Below, in pieces: positions 11,147 to 22,009 of a DNA stretch of 64,000 nt. Within the stretch, counting starts at the first letter, position 1. Each line of letters opens with the position of its first letter. A model generated the notes under the pieces. The model searched no databases, had not been told where the DNA came from, and saw only the letters and a list, made by a program, of their open reading frames with translations. This stretch comes from Isoetes taiwanensis (Eukaryota > Streptophyta > Lycopodiopsida > Isoetales > Isoetaceae): positions 10,058,134 to 10,122,133 of the forward strand of contig JAJEKV010000028.1 of NCBI GenBank assembly GCA_021234155.1, given 5' to 3'. The position numbers and the translations under genes are program-made.

Positions 11147-12355
11147 TAAGCAAGTAATATTATGGCCACTATGGCTCTAAATTTACTATTTATTTGCCCA
11201 TAACAGCTCATTATGTTCTCTAGCATAGAGGATGCTGGATAGTAAGTGGCAGTAACTTTCTAGCCTTGCTGAAAAGGCCATTCAACTTTACATGAAGATG
11301 CAGATTTAGGCACCAATTATGTGTTTGATATATGGATAAGAGTTGAATATGGAAAACAGCATGCCAACCGTCCAAACTCATCCCTGGGAACCAAAACCAT
11401 CCCAATGGGGCAGATTGGAATGTACTCTAGCCTGGATTCCAAAGAGGAAGCTCCTTTTGCATGAGAGTAAAGTAGATATGGCCTATTTTGCAGATCACAT
11501 GGAAGAAACCCTTCCACAACAAAATACACAATGGAGCAAGTATACCATGCGCATGTAAGAGCCTACATGTCTTTATTTCTAGATTACGAAAAGGCAAGAC
11601 TCACCCTGATTTTTGCATATAAAGAAATGGAAAAAGATAGAGATGGAGCTCACGCAGTGTTTGATATCCAGACTCCTTTGGATCTATTTAAGATCAATGA
11701 GCTTGCTTTGGGTTTGGAAAGTAACCGAGGATCCTTCTTTAGCTAGCTTTGCTTGTGAAAGTATCTAGAACAATCACTATTTGTAGTGCAATACCTAGCC
11801 GTTTTTGTGGAAGTATCTCGGACAATCACTATTAGCATTGCATTGAGCCTTGCACTGTAATAAATTGTAGCCAATGAGAAAAAATGGTTGAGAAAGAATG
11901 GGAAGTAATCGAACATAAGCTGCTTCTTTTGCATTGTAGTGCAAGCCATCAAACAACTTAAAATTCCAGAGAAAGATCTTGCCACAAAGACCTTGCAGTT
12001 TCAATGCTGCAATTAAATATTTTGTGATGTTAAAATCATGGAGATAAATTGTTTTTGTAAAAAATTGGAAAGAGCAATGGACAATATGCAATTGCTAAAT
12101 GCCTCGTAAATGACTTATGTTTTGCCCAAGAAAAAATGATTCACAAATATATTAAAACATCAAACAAGTGTATCGATTGTGCAGGTTAGCTTGAAAGCCG
12201 CTAAAAATTACCCAACAACGTAGATTCTAGAAGTTGGCTTTTGTTTGAGTGATGTATCGGTCGAATAATCCAGAGATATAAAAGTTGCATTGTTATTTTA
12301 AATATAGCAGTAATAAGAGACAATTGTGACCATTGATTTTTCGCATTAATAATCC
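11147..12355. other. AT-rich spacer, probably Helitron body
   Basis: An open frame at 11531-11746 on the plus strand (70 codons) has no recognisable domain. A short imperfect duplication of GTATCT.GAACAATCACTATT lies at about 11760-11835. The region ends at a Helitron 3' terminus, so much of it may be a non-autonomous Helitron whose 5' end I cannot place. Confidence 0.35.
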
Positions 12356-12386
12356 TATGCCCAGCAAAGCTGGGCATAGAAACTAG
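12356..12386 (+). mobile_element. Helitron 3' terminus
   Basis: A perfect 10-bp hairpin (TATGCCCAGC, loop AAA, GCTGGGCATA) is followed after a 4-base spacer by CTAG and then T in the flank. This is the standard Helitron 3' end: GC-rich hairpin, short spacer, CTRR, insertion before T. It closely resembles the two other ends at 31619-31646 and 34499-34526. It ends 54 bases from the stop codon side of the LRR gene. Confidence 0.7.
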
Positions 12387-12439
12387 TAATTGTAGAAGAT
12401 GTGCTCTCTAGCCATGACTATTATTTTTTACAAGAGGCA

Positions 12440-14107
12440 TTAGCAAGCTTTAAGAGGATAACCACACAACCCTGCATTACCCTGGTAGCTAGAAGAATTA
12501 AACTTGGTCAATGCCTCACCTTGTGGAATCTTACCACTCAACCTGTTATAAGAGAGATCTAGGAAGTTTAGATATAGGTTCAAAAATGATTCAGGAATTG
12601 AACCAGTCAGCCTATTCCTAGACAAATCTAGAGACCCCAGATCTGTGAGATTTCCGAGACCAGCAGGAATGCCGCCTGCAATTTTGTTGTATGACAAATT
12701 TAAAGATCTTAACATCCAGAGCTTAGCCAATGAATCCGGGATCGATCCAGCGAGCTGATTCTTCGACAAATCAAGGCGTTTGAGGCCTGGCAGATTCCCC
12801 AGACTTGCTGGTATTATGCCTGTAATCTTGTTGTGGCCAAGGTAGAGGTAACCAAGATTTTCCATGTTGCCAAAATCTGCAGAAATAGTTCCTGTAATGG
12901 AATTAAATGACAAATCTATGTTAACTGATCCACCCTCTGCCTCAGGATCTCCTGCTGGATTCAATTTGCTTAGCCAACTTGGAATGGGACCTTTGAGACC
13001 ACATTTGCTCAGCTCAATCCTGTATAAAAGAGGAATTCCAGAAAGTGCTTTAACAGAATCAAAATTCTTGAGCGGATTACCACTTAATTTCAATGTGGAA
13101 AGAGTTTCCAGAGATCTTAAATCAGATGGCAGGCTTGTAAACTTGTTGTAGCTCAGATCTAACCATTGAAGATTGGTTAAATTGCTATATCCAATAGGAA
13201 AAGGACCAGACAATGAATTATTACTAGCATCCAAGTATGCAAGCTTGCCCTTGGGACTAAGAATCTTTGGGAATGTGCCGGTCAAGAAATTCTGCTGGAT
13301 TTGGAGGTCCCCTAGATCTGGCATGCCATTAAATATATCTGGAATGGAACCTGTGAGACCTGTGTTGGCAATTCTCATAGCGACCATTGCATGGAGGCCA
13401 CTAAAAGAAGAAGGAAGAGGACCTCTCAAGTTAGGGTTATTGCCAAGTTGGAGCAGAAAAAGCTTAGAAAGGCCACCTAAACTAGCAGGAATACTTCCAT
13501 GGAAATTATTATTGGACAAATCGAGATATTCAAGGTTGAGGAGATTACCAAGGGCAGGAGGAATAATGCCGCCAATTTTAGCGCCGCTCAATTGCAGATC
13601 TCGAAGCTTGCTAGATTTGGGGAAAGAATTTGGAAAAGAGCCAGAAATGGCAGAGCGGCAGTAGGAGCAAGATATATCGAGCTGCACCAAATTTGGAAGG
13701 CGGAAAAGAAAAGCAGGAAGGGAGCCATTGAGGCCAGGGTTATCAGAAAGGTAGAAAGACTGTAACCTGCTGAGGCGGGAAAGGGCGGTCGGAATGGGAC
13801 CTTGGAAGCTCTGCGACCGGCCATCGAGGGTCTGCAGATAGGGCAGACCGGCCAAAGCGGTGAGGATCGAGGTCGATTTCGGGCGGCTAGATTGGGGCAG
13901 ATAAACCCCGATTACCCTGCCGGTTGTTTCATCGCAGCTTACACCATTCCAGGCGCAGCAGTCAGTCCCATTCCAATACCAGTAATCTGGAAAATCCGGT
14001 ATCCCCGATTTGAGCTTCAAAAGCGCCTGCCTCTCCCCAGGAACACATTGCTTGGCTGTAGCTGTAGAAGTTAGGATCAAGGCTGCCAAAAATACTAGCA
14101 TCATCAT
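12440..14107 (-). CDS. Secreted leucine-rich repeat protein (no kinase, no membrane segment)
   Basis: An intronless frame encodes 555 residues from the ATG at 14107. An upstream in-frame ATG at 14233 would add 42 residues ahead of the hydrophobic signal, so I prefer MMMLVFLAALILTSTATA as the start, a clear signal peptide. An LRRNT cap follows (Cys21, the CC pair at 50-51, Cys58 in WNGVSC). Then come about sixteen plant-type LRRs of 24 residues with the LxGxIP signature, roughly residues 80-530, with one N-rich island near 390. The end is a GLCG...KAC cysteine pair as cap. There is no transmembrane or kinase domain, so it is a secreted LRR protein of the polygalacturonase-inhibitor or LRR-receptor-like-protein type. 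Its ligand is unknown. No stop or frameshift is seen, and it is the only intact-looking host gene in the window. Confidence 0.9.
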   Translation of the reverse strand: MMMLVFLAALILTSTATAKQCVPGERQALLKLKSGIPDFPDYWYWNGTDCCAWNGVSCDETTGRVIGVYLPQSSRPKSTSILTALAGLPYLQTLDGRSQSFQGPIPTALSRLSRLQSFYLSDNPGLNGSLPAFLFRLPNLVQLDISCSYCRSAISGSFPNSFPKSSKLRDLQLSGAKIGGIIPPALGNLLNLEYLDLSNNNFHGSIPASLGGLSKLFLLQLGNNPNLRGPLPSSFSGLHAMVAMRIANTGLTGSIPDIFNGMPDLGDLQIQQNFLTGTFPKILSPKGKLAYLDASNNSLSGPFPIGYSNLTNLQWLDLSYNKFTSLPSDLRSLETLSTLKLSGNPLKNFDSVKALSGIPLLYRIELSKCGLKGPIPSWLSKLNPAGDPEAEGGSVNIDLSFNSITGTISADFGNMENLGYLYLGHNKITGIIPASLGNLPGLKRLDLSKNQLAGSIPDSLAKLWMLRSLNLSYNKIAGGIPAGLGNLTDLGSLDLSRNRLTGSIPESFLNLYLNFLDLSYNRLSGKIPQGEALTKFNSSSYQGNAGLCGYPLKAC

Positions 14108-14164
14108 TTTTGGAAAGATGTGGATATGCAAAAGATAGAGTACGTTGAAACTGTTAAGGGCTTG

Positions 14165-14175
14165 CCTTATAAATT
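14165..14175 (-). promoter_or_regulatory. Putative TATA box of the LRR gene
   Basis: On the minus strand TTTATAAGG lies about 60 bases upstream of the chosen ATG, a suitable distance for a start site about 30 bases downstream and a short leader. This also supports the downstream ATG, since the upstream ATG at 14233 would lie before the TATA box. Confidence 0.5.
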
Positions 14176-14550
14176 GCTGGCCCGTTTGAGGTTCCAAGAA
14201 TCCTCCTCCAAGTCTATCCACAGAAGGGTGCATGCTGGACGTGCAAAACTGGCGGCTGCCTTACACTCAAGGACACCATTTTTGGTACCTGCCCACGAAA
14301 GTCCAGATAGGCGAGATCTACTTCATAAGGTCCACGGGATTTGCTGGCACGTTTGTTTGCTTCTGAACAAAGTATACACCCACTGCCTTTCAAATTTGCT
14401 TCTTCAAGAAGAAAGTCTTCCCCACCCATGTGGTGTTGGCGCCTGGTTCTAACACGCCTCTAGAATATGCCATGGATATGCCAAAATTTGCCATGGTCTA
14501 ACATGTCAATGGCCAATATTCACAAAGATTGCCCACTTACTAATACACGA

Positions 14551-14592
14551 AACTTATCGCGGCGGCCAAGGCCGCCACGAACGTTTCTCTTT
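14551..14592. repeat. Short palindromic element GGCGGCCAAGGCCGCC (copy 1)
   Basis: CTTATCGCGGCGGCC, AA, GGCCGCCACGAACG forms a near-perfect palindrome flanked by AAA/TTTCTC arms. Related copies lie at 17605-17672 and 40352-40398. Confidence 0.7.
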
Positions 14593-14687
14593 CCTAAATG
14601 CACTATGAGGGAGTTTGTGTCAACTTGGAATTGGGGTGAAAACCATCTCCAATTGGATCTCAAACCGAACATTTATCTTCCCTCTGG

Positions 14688-14850
14688 GCCCAAGAGTTTT
14701 GTGGTGTTTTCCATACAAACTAGGTGTTTATGGCCATTTGGCATAATAAACTAGGTGTTTATGCGCCCTCAATCTGTTACTGATGTAACACCACTGCAAA
14801 CAACTGAGATTTTATCTAACTGTAAAACTTGGGGACCAGTTTGTTAAGGA
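14688..14850 (+). repeat. Dispersed repeat B, copy 1
   Basis: It starts GGGCCCAAGAGTTTTGTGG and contains AAACTAGGTGTTTATG twice. It then has GTTACTG.TG.TAACAC and ends near CCAGTTTGTTAAGG. The same order of words, diverged, occurs at 38437-38617. It is non-coding. Confidence 0.65.
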
Positions 14851-14942
14851 GAATGGTTGTGTGATGATCGGCAAACATAGCATATATATATGTGGTATGC
14901 GAATATTTTTTTAGTTCAAGCCTATGCAGTTCGACCCATTAT

Positions 14943-15113
14943 ATTAGTGTCCAATATTTCACAATGCAATGTTTGCTCAAATCAACCACACGCAAATCTT
15001 GCAGCATCAAATCATTATACAAAAATCTTTCTGTATCAAATCATAATGTCTAACATTTGACAATGCAATGCATGCCTAAATCAACCACACAAATATAACA
15101 TCAAATAATATCT
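14943..15113 (+). repeat. Imperfect tandem repeat around ACAATGCAATG
   Basis: Two diverged units of about 95 bp share GTC.AA.ATTT.ACAATGCAATG and AAATCAACCACAC. A third copy with high identity to the second is at about 17674-17753, next to the palindromic element there. Confidence 0.65.
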
Positions 15114-15244
15114 AACTCATATAATTCTTATTGGCAAGATGCTTTGGCATAGGGGAGAAAAAAACACTCAGTGTCACGTTCTTTCTCTGATCTATCTCAT
15201 CGATTCTAGAGCCTCGGTGCTCCAGCCATCTATCACAACAATGT

Positions 15245-15300
15245 GGCGGATTTGCTTCCGGCATGGATATGTGGCGGATTTGCTTCCGGCATGGATATGT
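15245..15300. repeat. Exact 28-bp tandem duplication
   Basis: The unit GGCGGATTTGCTTCCGGCAT followed by GGATATGT is present twice without change. Confidence 0.9.
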
Positions 15301-17600
15301 GCAGATAGGTGGTAGGATCACAGACAGCCAGAACATGGTTGAATGAGCTGTAAGCTGTTTTCTTTGTCTATAAATAAGAAGAGCTCCTCCTCGTCATTCC
15401 TTATCTGCTTCAGAGGTATGTTTGAGCGCCATCATACTGTCTTTTTCTTTTGGATGATGCCAATATTGCAAATGTTAGATGCAGGCAACCAATCCGAGTC
15501 GCCACTGTTGAATTGAGGGCAACTCGATTGTTGCACTGGCGGCAGAGGCAGGCCAAATTTGGGGAAGCTGTTTTTTTTCATGGGGCTGTTGAGGCTTCCG
15601 CGCCTGTTCTATTTCCATCGCAATTAAGGTAAGGAAAGAAAAATTACAGGGCTTTGCCAGCATCAATATTTGTTTGCATGCAGAGGTGAGGCGGCATGGC
15701 CAGTACCTAGCTGTGGGCGATATCAAATATTATTTTGGAGTTTTGAAGTTTTTGAGATGTTCGTGACTTATTAGACCCTGTTAAGGGTCTGTTGTGTATT
15801 TATATCTGTCTGTTTAGGGGTCATAGTTAAAAGCTCTTTCACGCCTTTTGACAGAGAATAATGCCCTTAGGCTCCGAGCTTAGAGTCCGATTTGCAAATA
15901 CAGTGGGCAAAAGAATGGCAAGCATGCTTATTCTTATTGTAAGTATTCGCTCCTTGGAAATGAGTATCTCAAGATCTACAGTCATGCTTCATTAAGATTT
16001 ACCTAAATCTTAAAAATGACTTGCGGGAAGGAAATTTTTCATTCTAAAAAATGGCAAGAAATCATGCCTCTCCTTCACAACAGTCTTTTGCATTGGAAGC
16101 TTCCTCAGCTTCGAGGTTAAGCCCATCACAACATGGAAATCTCGCATCAAATACTTCTGCCAACCATGTCGCAGATAGAGACCCCACCTACCAATGTTAC
16201 AAAAGAAAGCTTCACAATCATACAACAGACTAAGAAGTCTCCAGTTGCATCTTATCAGGATAAAAAATCAGGGGTTTCTTCCTTCCGGTACTGCCCAACA
16301 ACAGGCTTTATTGCAACAAGCACCTTAGCACCCTTGGACGTAACAAGACTTCTATGTTGGGGACAAAAAAACATGTGGATCTAGCATAGAATGAGGGAAA
16401 GACATCTTCGTTGCCAACTCAGCTTTGGGTTCAGACAGAATGCCCAGAGAGGGAACAATCACTGATCCTAATGCACAACCTCCTGCAAGTGATGAAGAAG
16501 AAGTGGGCATCCTCCTTAATAACAGTTCAAAGACTATTGGCCAGGGACCTATCACAAGATTTCCATGTCTTTTGTGAATTCTCTTAAGGTTTCTACTAGT
16601 TATTTGACCTCATGAACGCATAAAAATTTGGGTAGATGTTCTCGTTGATGCATGTACATTACTTCCTTGCTGTCAGCTATGGCCAATCTGATACCACTAT
16701 AACCCACTAATTATAAATGCTTTTTGTAGTTTAACCTTGGTTTCTTCGGTGCAAGAAAACCATCAAGAACAGACAACATGACAGAACATTAAAAATATTA
16801 CCAAGATTATCATTGCCATAGTCCTGGATCCTGTGAATGCAAAAAGAAACGCAAAATGGATAAAATTTCTCGGAGAAGGGCTCAAAAGAGAGAAGATTTG
16901 GCAATTTATAACAGTACTAGAAGATCCATGCAAAACAAGAAGATATAAGAAGCAAAACGTTAAGGAAAGCGGGCCAAATATTTGGCTTGCCTAACTTAAG
17001 CCCCTTTTGCTATGATTGAGGGTTGAGTTAAAATTGCAATTTGCCATCTTGAATTTGCAAGGTATAAATGCCTATCCAACAGAAAAATATAAATGCCTTA
17101 AAAACGTTAAATTAGGCTTTTTGGCCTTTGCTTCTATCACCTATCAGTCCGTCAATACTGCAAAGATGGTAAATAGGCAAAAATAGATTCGGAAAGAAGC
17201 TTCCAGTCAAGACATAACAGGCCAAAATGGCATGCCATGGATTTGAGTCTTTGAATTATTCATTGGTCCACATAGACCAATAGTGCCCTTATGATAAGGG
17301 CCTTATCTCAATACCATGTATCGCAATAATTTTGGGGAATTAAGGATTACAAGTTGGAAATCATATAGGTTTGATAGCATAACATTGAAAGAATAAAAAC
17401 TCTTTGAGGTTGCGGCATAATGAAGGTTGTAGACCTAATTTGAAGATGCAAGGCTCAAGAAGAGAAACTTAAACGTATGAATTTAACTCTTAGCATCATC
17501 CTCATTTATCTAGAACCGTAGCATCCCACAACTTTGGAGCACACGCATTTGAAACCGGAGGGAAATGTTCTTGCCTTCAACACTGGAACATTGAGGGGTT
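15301..17600. other. No gene confirmed
   Basis: Several 60-80 codon open frames occur on both strands. One on the minus strand (16010-16225) has GRWGLYLRHGWQKYL, faintly like a B3 DNA-binding domain, but it is too short and unsupported. No repeats longer than 20 bp are seen in this stretch. Confidence 0.4.
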
Positions 17601-17672
17601 GATGAAGAGAAATATTCGCGGCGGCCAAGAGAAATATTCGCGGCGGCCAAGGCCGCCGCGATAAATTTCTTG
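17601..17672. repeat. Short palindromic element (copy 2, half duplicated)
   Basis: GAGAAATATTCGCGGCGGCC occurs twice in tandem. The second is followed by AAGGCCGCCGCGATAAATTT, completing the palindrome seen at 14551 and 40352. Confidence 0.75.
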
Positions 17673-17753
17673 TAAATCATAATGTCTAACATTTGACAAT
17701 GCAATGCCTGCTTAAATCAACCACACAAATATAACATCAAATAATATAACATA
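17673..17753 (+). repeat. Dispersed repeat (matches 15036-15113)
   Basis: About 75 bases beginning TCATAATGTCTAACATTTG are nearly identical to 15036-15113, including AAATCAACCACACAAATATA. Confidence 0.75.
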
Positions 17754-18348
17754 CACTGCTAGATTTTTGCTTGATAGACATGGAACATGAGCATTTCAAG
17801 AAGCTAGACTGTGCATGTCAATATTTAACCTACAAAGATAATGCTGTACTAAGGTTCACCATTCTATTAAGGTCTTAATCTATGGTGATAATGCTCGTAT
17901 GGTCAAATGGCCAAATTGCATATCATGTACTACGTCCACTTAATCTTGGACAAATTGCAAGCCCACATTGGCCATCCATCGTAATGGAGTAGCATCGAAA
18001 AGCGAGACAATACGTAGGGGCATGGACAATTTTCTTGACAATAATAACTTGGTAACGTTAGAATGACAAAGAAATGAAACGTTGAATGGGCAAACAAATA
18101 CAAAAAAATAAAAGTGGCATTTGATTCCTAGATCATTGAAAATGGGCGCCATGTGGCATGCAATGCATAAACGAACTTCTCCAAGTTGATAGGATAAGTC
18201 TAATACCAGTTCATCTTCTGAGATCTCGTGCAATCTATCAGCTCCCAAACATTTCGATCATGTTCCAATTGCACTCCTAAGGATGCTAAAGTCTATACCT
18301 AAGATCTCTTAAAATATCTAAAATCTTTTTCTGTGCACTATTGAATGT

Positions 18349-18465
18349 CTATGGTGCCAATATGGAAAGAAACCCACATCGAGCACCATATTACTGGTAT
18401 ATTGAGCTCCTGACACCAATGTGGAAAGAAACCCACCCACCAACATCATATTACTGGTATGTGTT
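18349..18465. repeat. Imperfect tandem duplication (about 60 bp)
   Basis: CACCAATRTGGAAAGAAACC and CATATTACTGGTAT occur in two adjacent diverged units. Confidence 0.6.
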
Positions 18466-18497
18466 TGAAAACACTTCACTGAACAAAATATACTATT

Positions 18498-18819
18498 GGG
18501 TGAAAGCATGCTACGGTGTACCACTTTTGGAACCCTCAAAAGTACCTACACTGGGTACTTTTAAAACTGGTACTTTTTGTTTTTTCTTACCATTAAAATC
18601 AATCCAAAAATTTTGAATTGAAGGTCAACAACATGTCAATCTATAGTACTAGAGGATAACAATACTCTTAGAGACTAAAATGAATGAACCAAGTCTCAAA
18701 CTTATTGTTTATTGAGGCATTTATGCAAGTTCTTAGTACCCAGTGCTGGGTACTTTTTTGGGTAGTTTTGCACTTCCTAAAAAGAACTTTAGATGGTACA
18801 CCCTAGCATGCTTTCACCC
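18498..18819. mobile_element. MITE with 26-bp inverted repeats and TATT target duplication
   Basis: Both ends read inward as GGGTGAAAGCATGCTA, then C or G, then GGTGTACCA: 25 of 26 positions agree. TATT flanks both sides (18494-18497 and 18820-18823). Subterminal words GGGTACTTTT and AAAAGTACC are also inverted. The 322-bp body has no coding capacity. The first 22 bases match 19 of 22 of the terminal repeat of the large transposon at 41849-60292, and the duplication length is the same, so it is probably a non-autonomous member of that superfamily. Confidence 0.85.
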
Positions 18820-18889
18820 TATTGGTTTAATTCTGAGATAGGCTTGTCATTCATCACAGCAGCAGCGTACAATGTTTAGAAAAAAGAGA

Positions 18890-19712
18890 GAGAGAGGGGT
18901 AGCCGACCATAGGAACAATATCAGACTACCCCATAAGAAAATATGCCAAGGCAATATAGGAGGGCAATGGCGACAACTTCTCATCGGGATAAAAAACCCC
19001 GCCCTTTCGGGTTTTCGAGGAAAACCCTAATGAGAAATGGTCGCCACCAACCTCGAATGTGGTGCCTGGAGAACAGAGAGAACGGACGAGAGCGAAGGCG
19101 AACATAGAGCACGACCCCCGACAATGGTGAAACTCCGAAGGTAACGAAGAGGAGGACGAACAGAAACGCGGCAGGACCCCAAGAACTGGCGTAATCTAAG
19201 AAACCTGCAAGACCAAAGAACTCCCAAAAAGCACCCGTAACGGTTAGAATCACAAAAATAGTCATAAAAACGGAACCCACAAAGGACCGAAGAGATGAGA
19301 AATAAAAATAGGTAGAAAAAGGAACACAACAGAAAAAGATAGCATCACCCCCAGGGTGGGAAAAACAGCACCCAGCGGGTGGAAAATCAAAATATGCTTC
19401 ACCCTCGAGGTGGAAAATTTAGCATCACCCACAGGTGGAGAATAGCATAGTAGAATGTAAAAGAAACGACAACATGGAAAAGCCACACTCATAAGTGGAG
19501 AACACGAAAAAATAAATAAAAAATATATATAAATGAAAAGGAGGTATATGCCTGCGCAACAGGGGGGGAAGGGGGGGAAGGTACGAGCACTAAGAAGGCT
19601 GCTGTGAGAAGACGCCGATAACCAGGCGGAAAACGACAATGGCCTCATATAGGCGCTCGTCCTTTCCCAGAATGACGATCCGATGGCTCGGATCGATGGG
19701 ATTCCAAGAGAT
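18890..19712 (-). repeat. Structured repeat family A, copy 1
   Basis: Read on the minus strand it begins with the palindrome CGATCCGAGCCATCGGATCG. It continues through four small hairpins of the form TTTCCACC...GGGTG(A/C)TG between 19330 and 19440. It then has a conserved stem-loop core at 18969-19045 and ends in a GGGTAG...CTACCC hairpin near 18895. The same order occurs at 30383-30990 on the opposite strand. No convincing protein is encoded, and no LTR, poly(A) tail or target duplication was identified. Confidence 0.6.
18969..19045 (-). other. Conserved stem-loop/pseudoknot-like core, copy 1
   Basis: The outer arms GGCGAC..CTTCTCAT and ATGAGAA...GTCGCC are complementary. The inside, on the minus strand, reads GGGTTTTCCTCGAAAACCC, then GAAA, then GGGCGGGGTTTTTT. 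The hairpin GGGTTTT/AAAACCC has the loop CCTCG, which can pair with the downstream CGGGG. Copies at 30805-30865 and 36911-36970 keep the inner part while the outer stem changes on both sides. Confidence 0.6.
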
Positions 19713-20189
19713 CCTCAATATTTAAAGCGACCAAAGATATCTAACTTAGCATTAATTGGAACTTTTTTTAATTGGGACTTTTTTTAATTAAGCAGAAACA
19801 ACAAAGTCAAGTGGAGTGCTTAAATCGCACCAATTCATTGAAATGTCTGAATCTAGTCCCAATTCTCCCTTTTCCACACTTTGGACAATCTTAGAAATGT
19901 AAACGAACATAGGCATACTGGTAGTTTCATAAACTACCACAACAATCAAAGCCAAGTCTAATGAAATACTGACAAAAAATGCGCAAGATGTGTCTCATAT
20001 ATTCTGCAACATCATTCAATAAAGCAACCTTTGGCTGCCCACCTGCATGCTATCATCAATCGATCCTTTGTTTTGAGTAAATTTCTTATCCCAACAATTT
20101 AGCAACAGAGATTCAAGACTGATATCATAAGTGTACACTGCTTATAACCTCAAGATTTGCAACCATTGCCTTAAAACGTAGTTACCTTT
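19713..20189. other. No gene seen
   Basis: AT-rich spacer with a duplicated TTGGGACTTTTTTTAATT near 19755-19790. Nothing else is recognised. Confidence 0.4.
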
Positions 20190-20926
20190 AGTTTAGCCTT
20201 GTGAAGAGACGTTTCTAATTCTTTTCCAAGACATCTACGTCGCATTGTTGCTTGTATTATTTTCTGCAAATTGTGCAACTGCACTTCAAACATTCCATGA
20301 ACAATATTGTTTGCAACAACTGCAGAAGGCTAATTTACGAAACAAAGCAGTGACAACTAAGATTTACCCTTTGGATGCTACTCTTTCACTATTTTGACAG
20401 AATTTTGAATCTATCTTTCTTTTCCAACCTGCTTCGCTCATAGCAACTTCACTGTACTCCATTGTCTGTTTAAAAGTTTAGAATCAAATATAATTTCAGT
20501 CATTCTCAAAGAAAAACACGAGAGGCAAATACACAAACCATGTCCCATGCAAGAATCGTGTTGCCTAGCACTATATCTTGTCAAAGCCTAAAGCACGACA
20601 AATAATATCTCAGATAAGAAATAATATCTTAGAGCTTCAGACAATTACAACTTCTTCAAATGTAAAGAAAATATATCAAACAACATAAGCTAACGCCCTC
20701 TGTACAGCCTCAATAAGACTAGAAGACCAAAGGCAGCTCAAGGATAAACCTCTTTGATCTGAATCAGTGACTTTAACATCTTAATTCCATCAATCGAAAG
20801 ATCCAAATCTGCAAAAATCGGCCTTAGAAGCTCCAGATTTGCACTTTCTTGGTCTTTAGCGCTCCGGATTTGCCCTTGCATACGGTTTGTTTCCCACAAG
20901 AGTTTCAGCACTGCAAAATCGTCCAT
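20190..20926 (-). pseudogene. Unassigned exon-like segments downstream of the FAS1-like exons
   Basis: Three minus-strand segments have acceptor-like or donor-like borders. About 20738-20915 (after TTTTGCAG) reads LKLLWETNRMQGQIRSAKDQ. About 20355-20460 (after TTTAAACAG) reads MEYSEVAMSEAGWKRKID. About 20187-20265 reads KIIQATMRRRCLGKELETSL and ends before GTAACT. They are on the strand of the FAS1-like exons and could be its 3' part or another gene. I do not recognise them. Confidence 0.25.
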
Positions 20927-21079
20927 AACATTTAGTTTTGCAGTAAAAAACCATCAGAAAGACCCCATGCCAGAAAGAAAGTTTACCAGAATGATGCCAT
21001 AGCCAGAGAGACGCAGCATAAAAACACAAAAAGTTTTGTTACCTGGGTTATGGCAGCGGTGTGCTACAGTAGAGCTCAC

Positions 21080-21552
21080 CTGGAAGGAATTTATCCATAA
21101 TAGTAGCTTGCTTTTGCAAGGACATCTGCTTCTTCTTTTTCTCGTCTTTTTTGCTCCTTTTCAATCTCTTTTAGTTCCTTTTCCTGGACAACAGTTGTAC
21201 AAAACAAAAGAACTTAATGACATAAATGATGCATTTTCAGCAACCTGCATTGTGTCACAGAAACCATTAAATGCCTTATAACTGTTTTATTATCAAACAA
21301 ATAAGCCTAATTATTGCAATCTACATCAATGTTACCCTTATGCTATTGGAATCGTGAAAAAAAAAAAAAACCTAAGATTTGCACAAGCATTATATTGCAA
21401 ATAAGAACTAGGGTTCTTAGTAAACATAATGTGTAAATGAGAATGCAAAAACCTACTTGACGTGTTGCTTCTTTCTGGAGCCTCATTTGTTCTTTCTTTG
21501 CCTCCTTTTCAGCCCTTTTAGCCTCCTTTTCTGCTTTCTCTTTCTCTTTCTC
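21080..21552 (-). pseudogene. CAF-1 large subunit (FAS1-like) exons, KER region
   Basis: Two exons lie on the minus strand. The one at 21457-21552 (after CTCTAG, ending before GTAGGT) reads EKEKEKAEKEAKRAEKEAKK and ends EQMRLQKEATRQ. The one at 21080-21183 reads EKELKEIEKEQKRREKE, then, in a shifted frame, KKQMSLQKQATIMDKFLP, before GTGAGC. Plant FAS1 proteins have such a Lys/Glu/Arg-rich stretch ending in LQKQAxIMxxFL. FAS1 is the large subunit of chromatin assembly factor 1, which deposits H3-H4 during replication. The frame change inside the second exon and the separation from the 5' exons by 13 kb point to a pseudogene or a badly interrupted gene. Confidence 0.55.
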
Positions 21553-22009
21553 CTAGAGAAGGAATAGTTGATATGTATAGAAGCATAGAAAAATGTCTCG
21601 AACGAGATTGCCATAAATTCATAATAGCATTGCTTACCTGTCGTTGCAATCAATCAATCTTGTTAATTTGGAAGTTTCCGGTTTGACTAAAACTATTTTG
21701 GATTTTTTTTTTTAGTCGATTTCCTATGATTTTAAGATTTGTGGTAGCCGAAAAACTTTACCGGTTTCCAAAAATCGTAGAAATTTTTCGTATGATTTTT
21801 TTCCTTGATTTCCACTCTTATCCGATAGAGGGCATGCCATAGAGGAGCCCGCATGCATTGCGCTGGCATCATGAGGAGGCTTTGAAAGGGATTTGCAATC
21901 CATGAGGATGTTTTCAGATGGATTTACAACTTGAGGCGATGCTTCATGCAACAGATTTGCTTTTTGGCTTTGATTCTGGCATCTCCAAAATTTTAGTTCA
22001 AAAAAGAAA

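Noticed and set aside
12864-13765. Plus-strand open frames of 88-163 codons opposite the LRR gene
   Set aside because: They are antisense shadows of the LRR repeats.
16010-16225. Possible B3 DNA-binding domain on the minus strand (GRWGLYLRHGWQKYL)
   Set aside because: Only about 15 residues resemble the family, no upstream or downstream B3 strands are present, and no exon borders support it.
18969-19045. Hammerhead or twister ribozyme
   Set aside because: The core lacks the hammerhead CTGATGA...GAAA pair in the right arrangement, and I cannot match a twister consensus from memory. The structure is reported only as a candidate fold.
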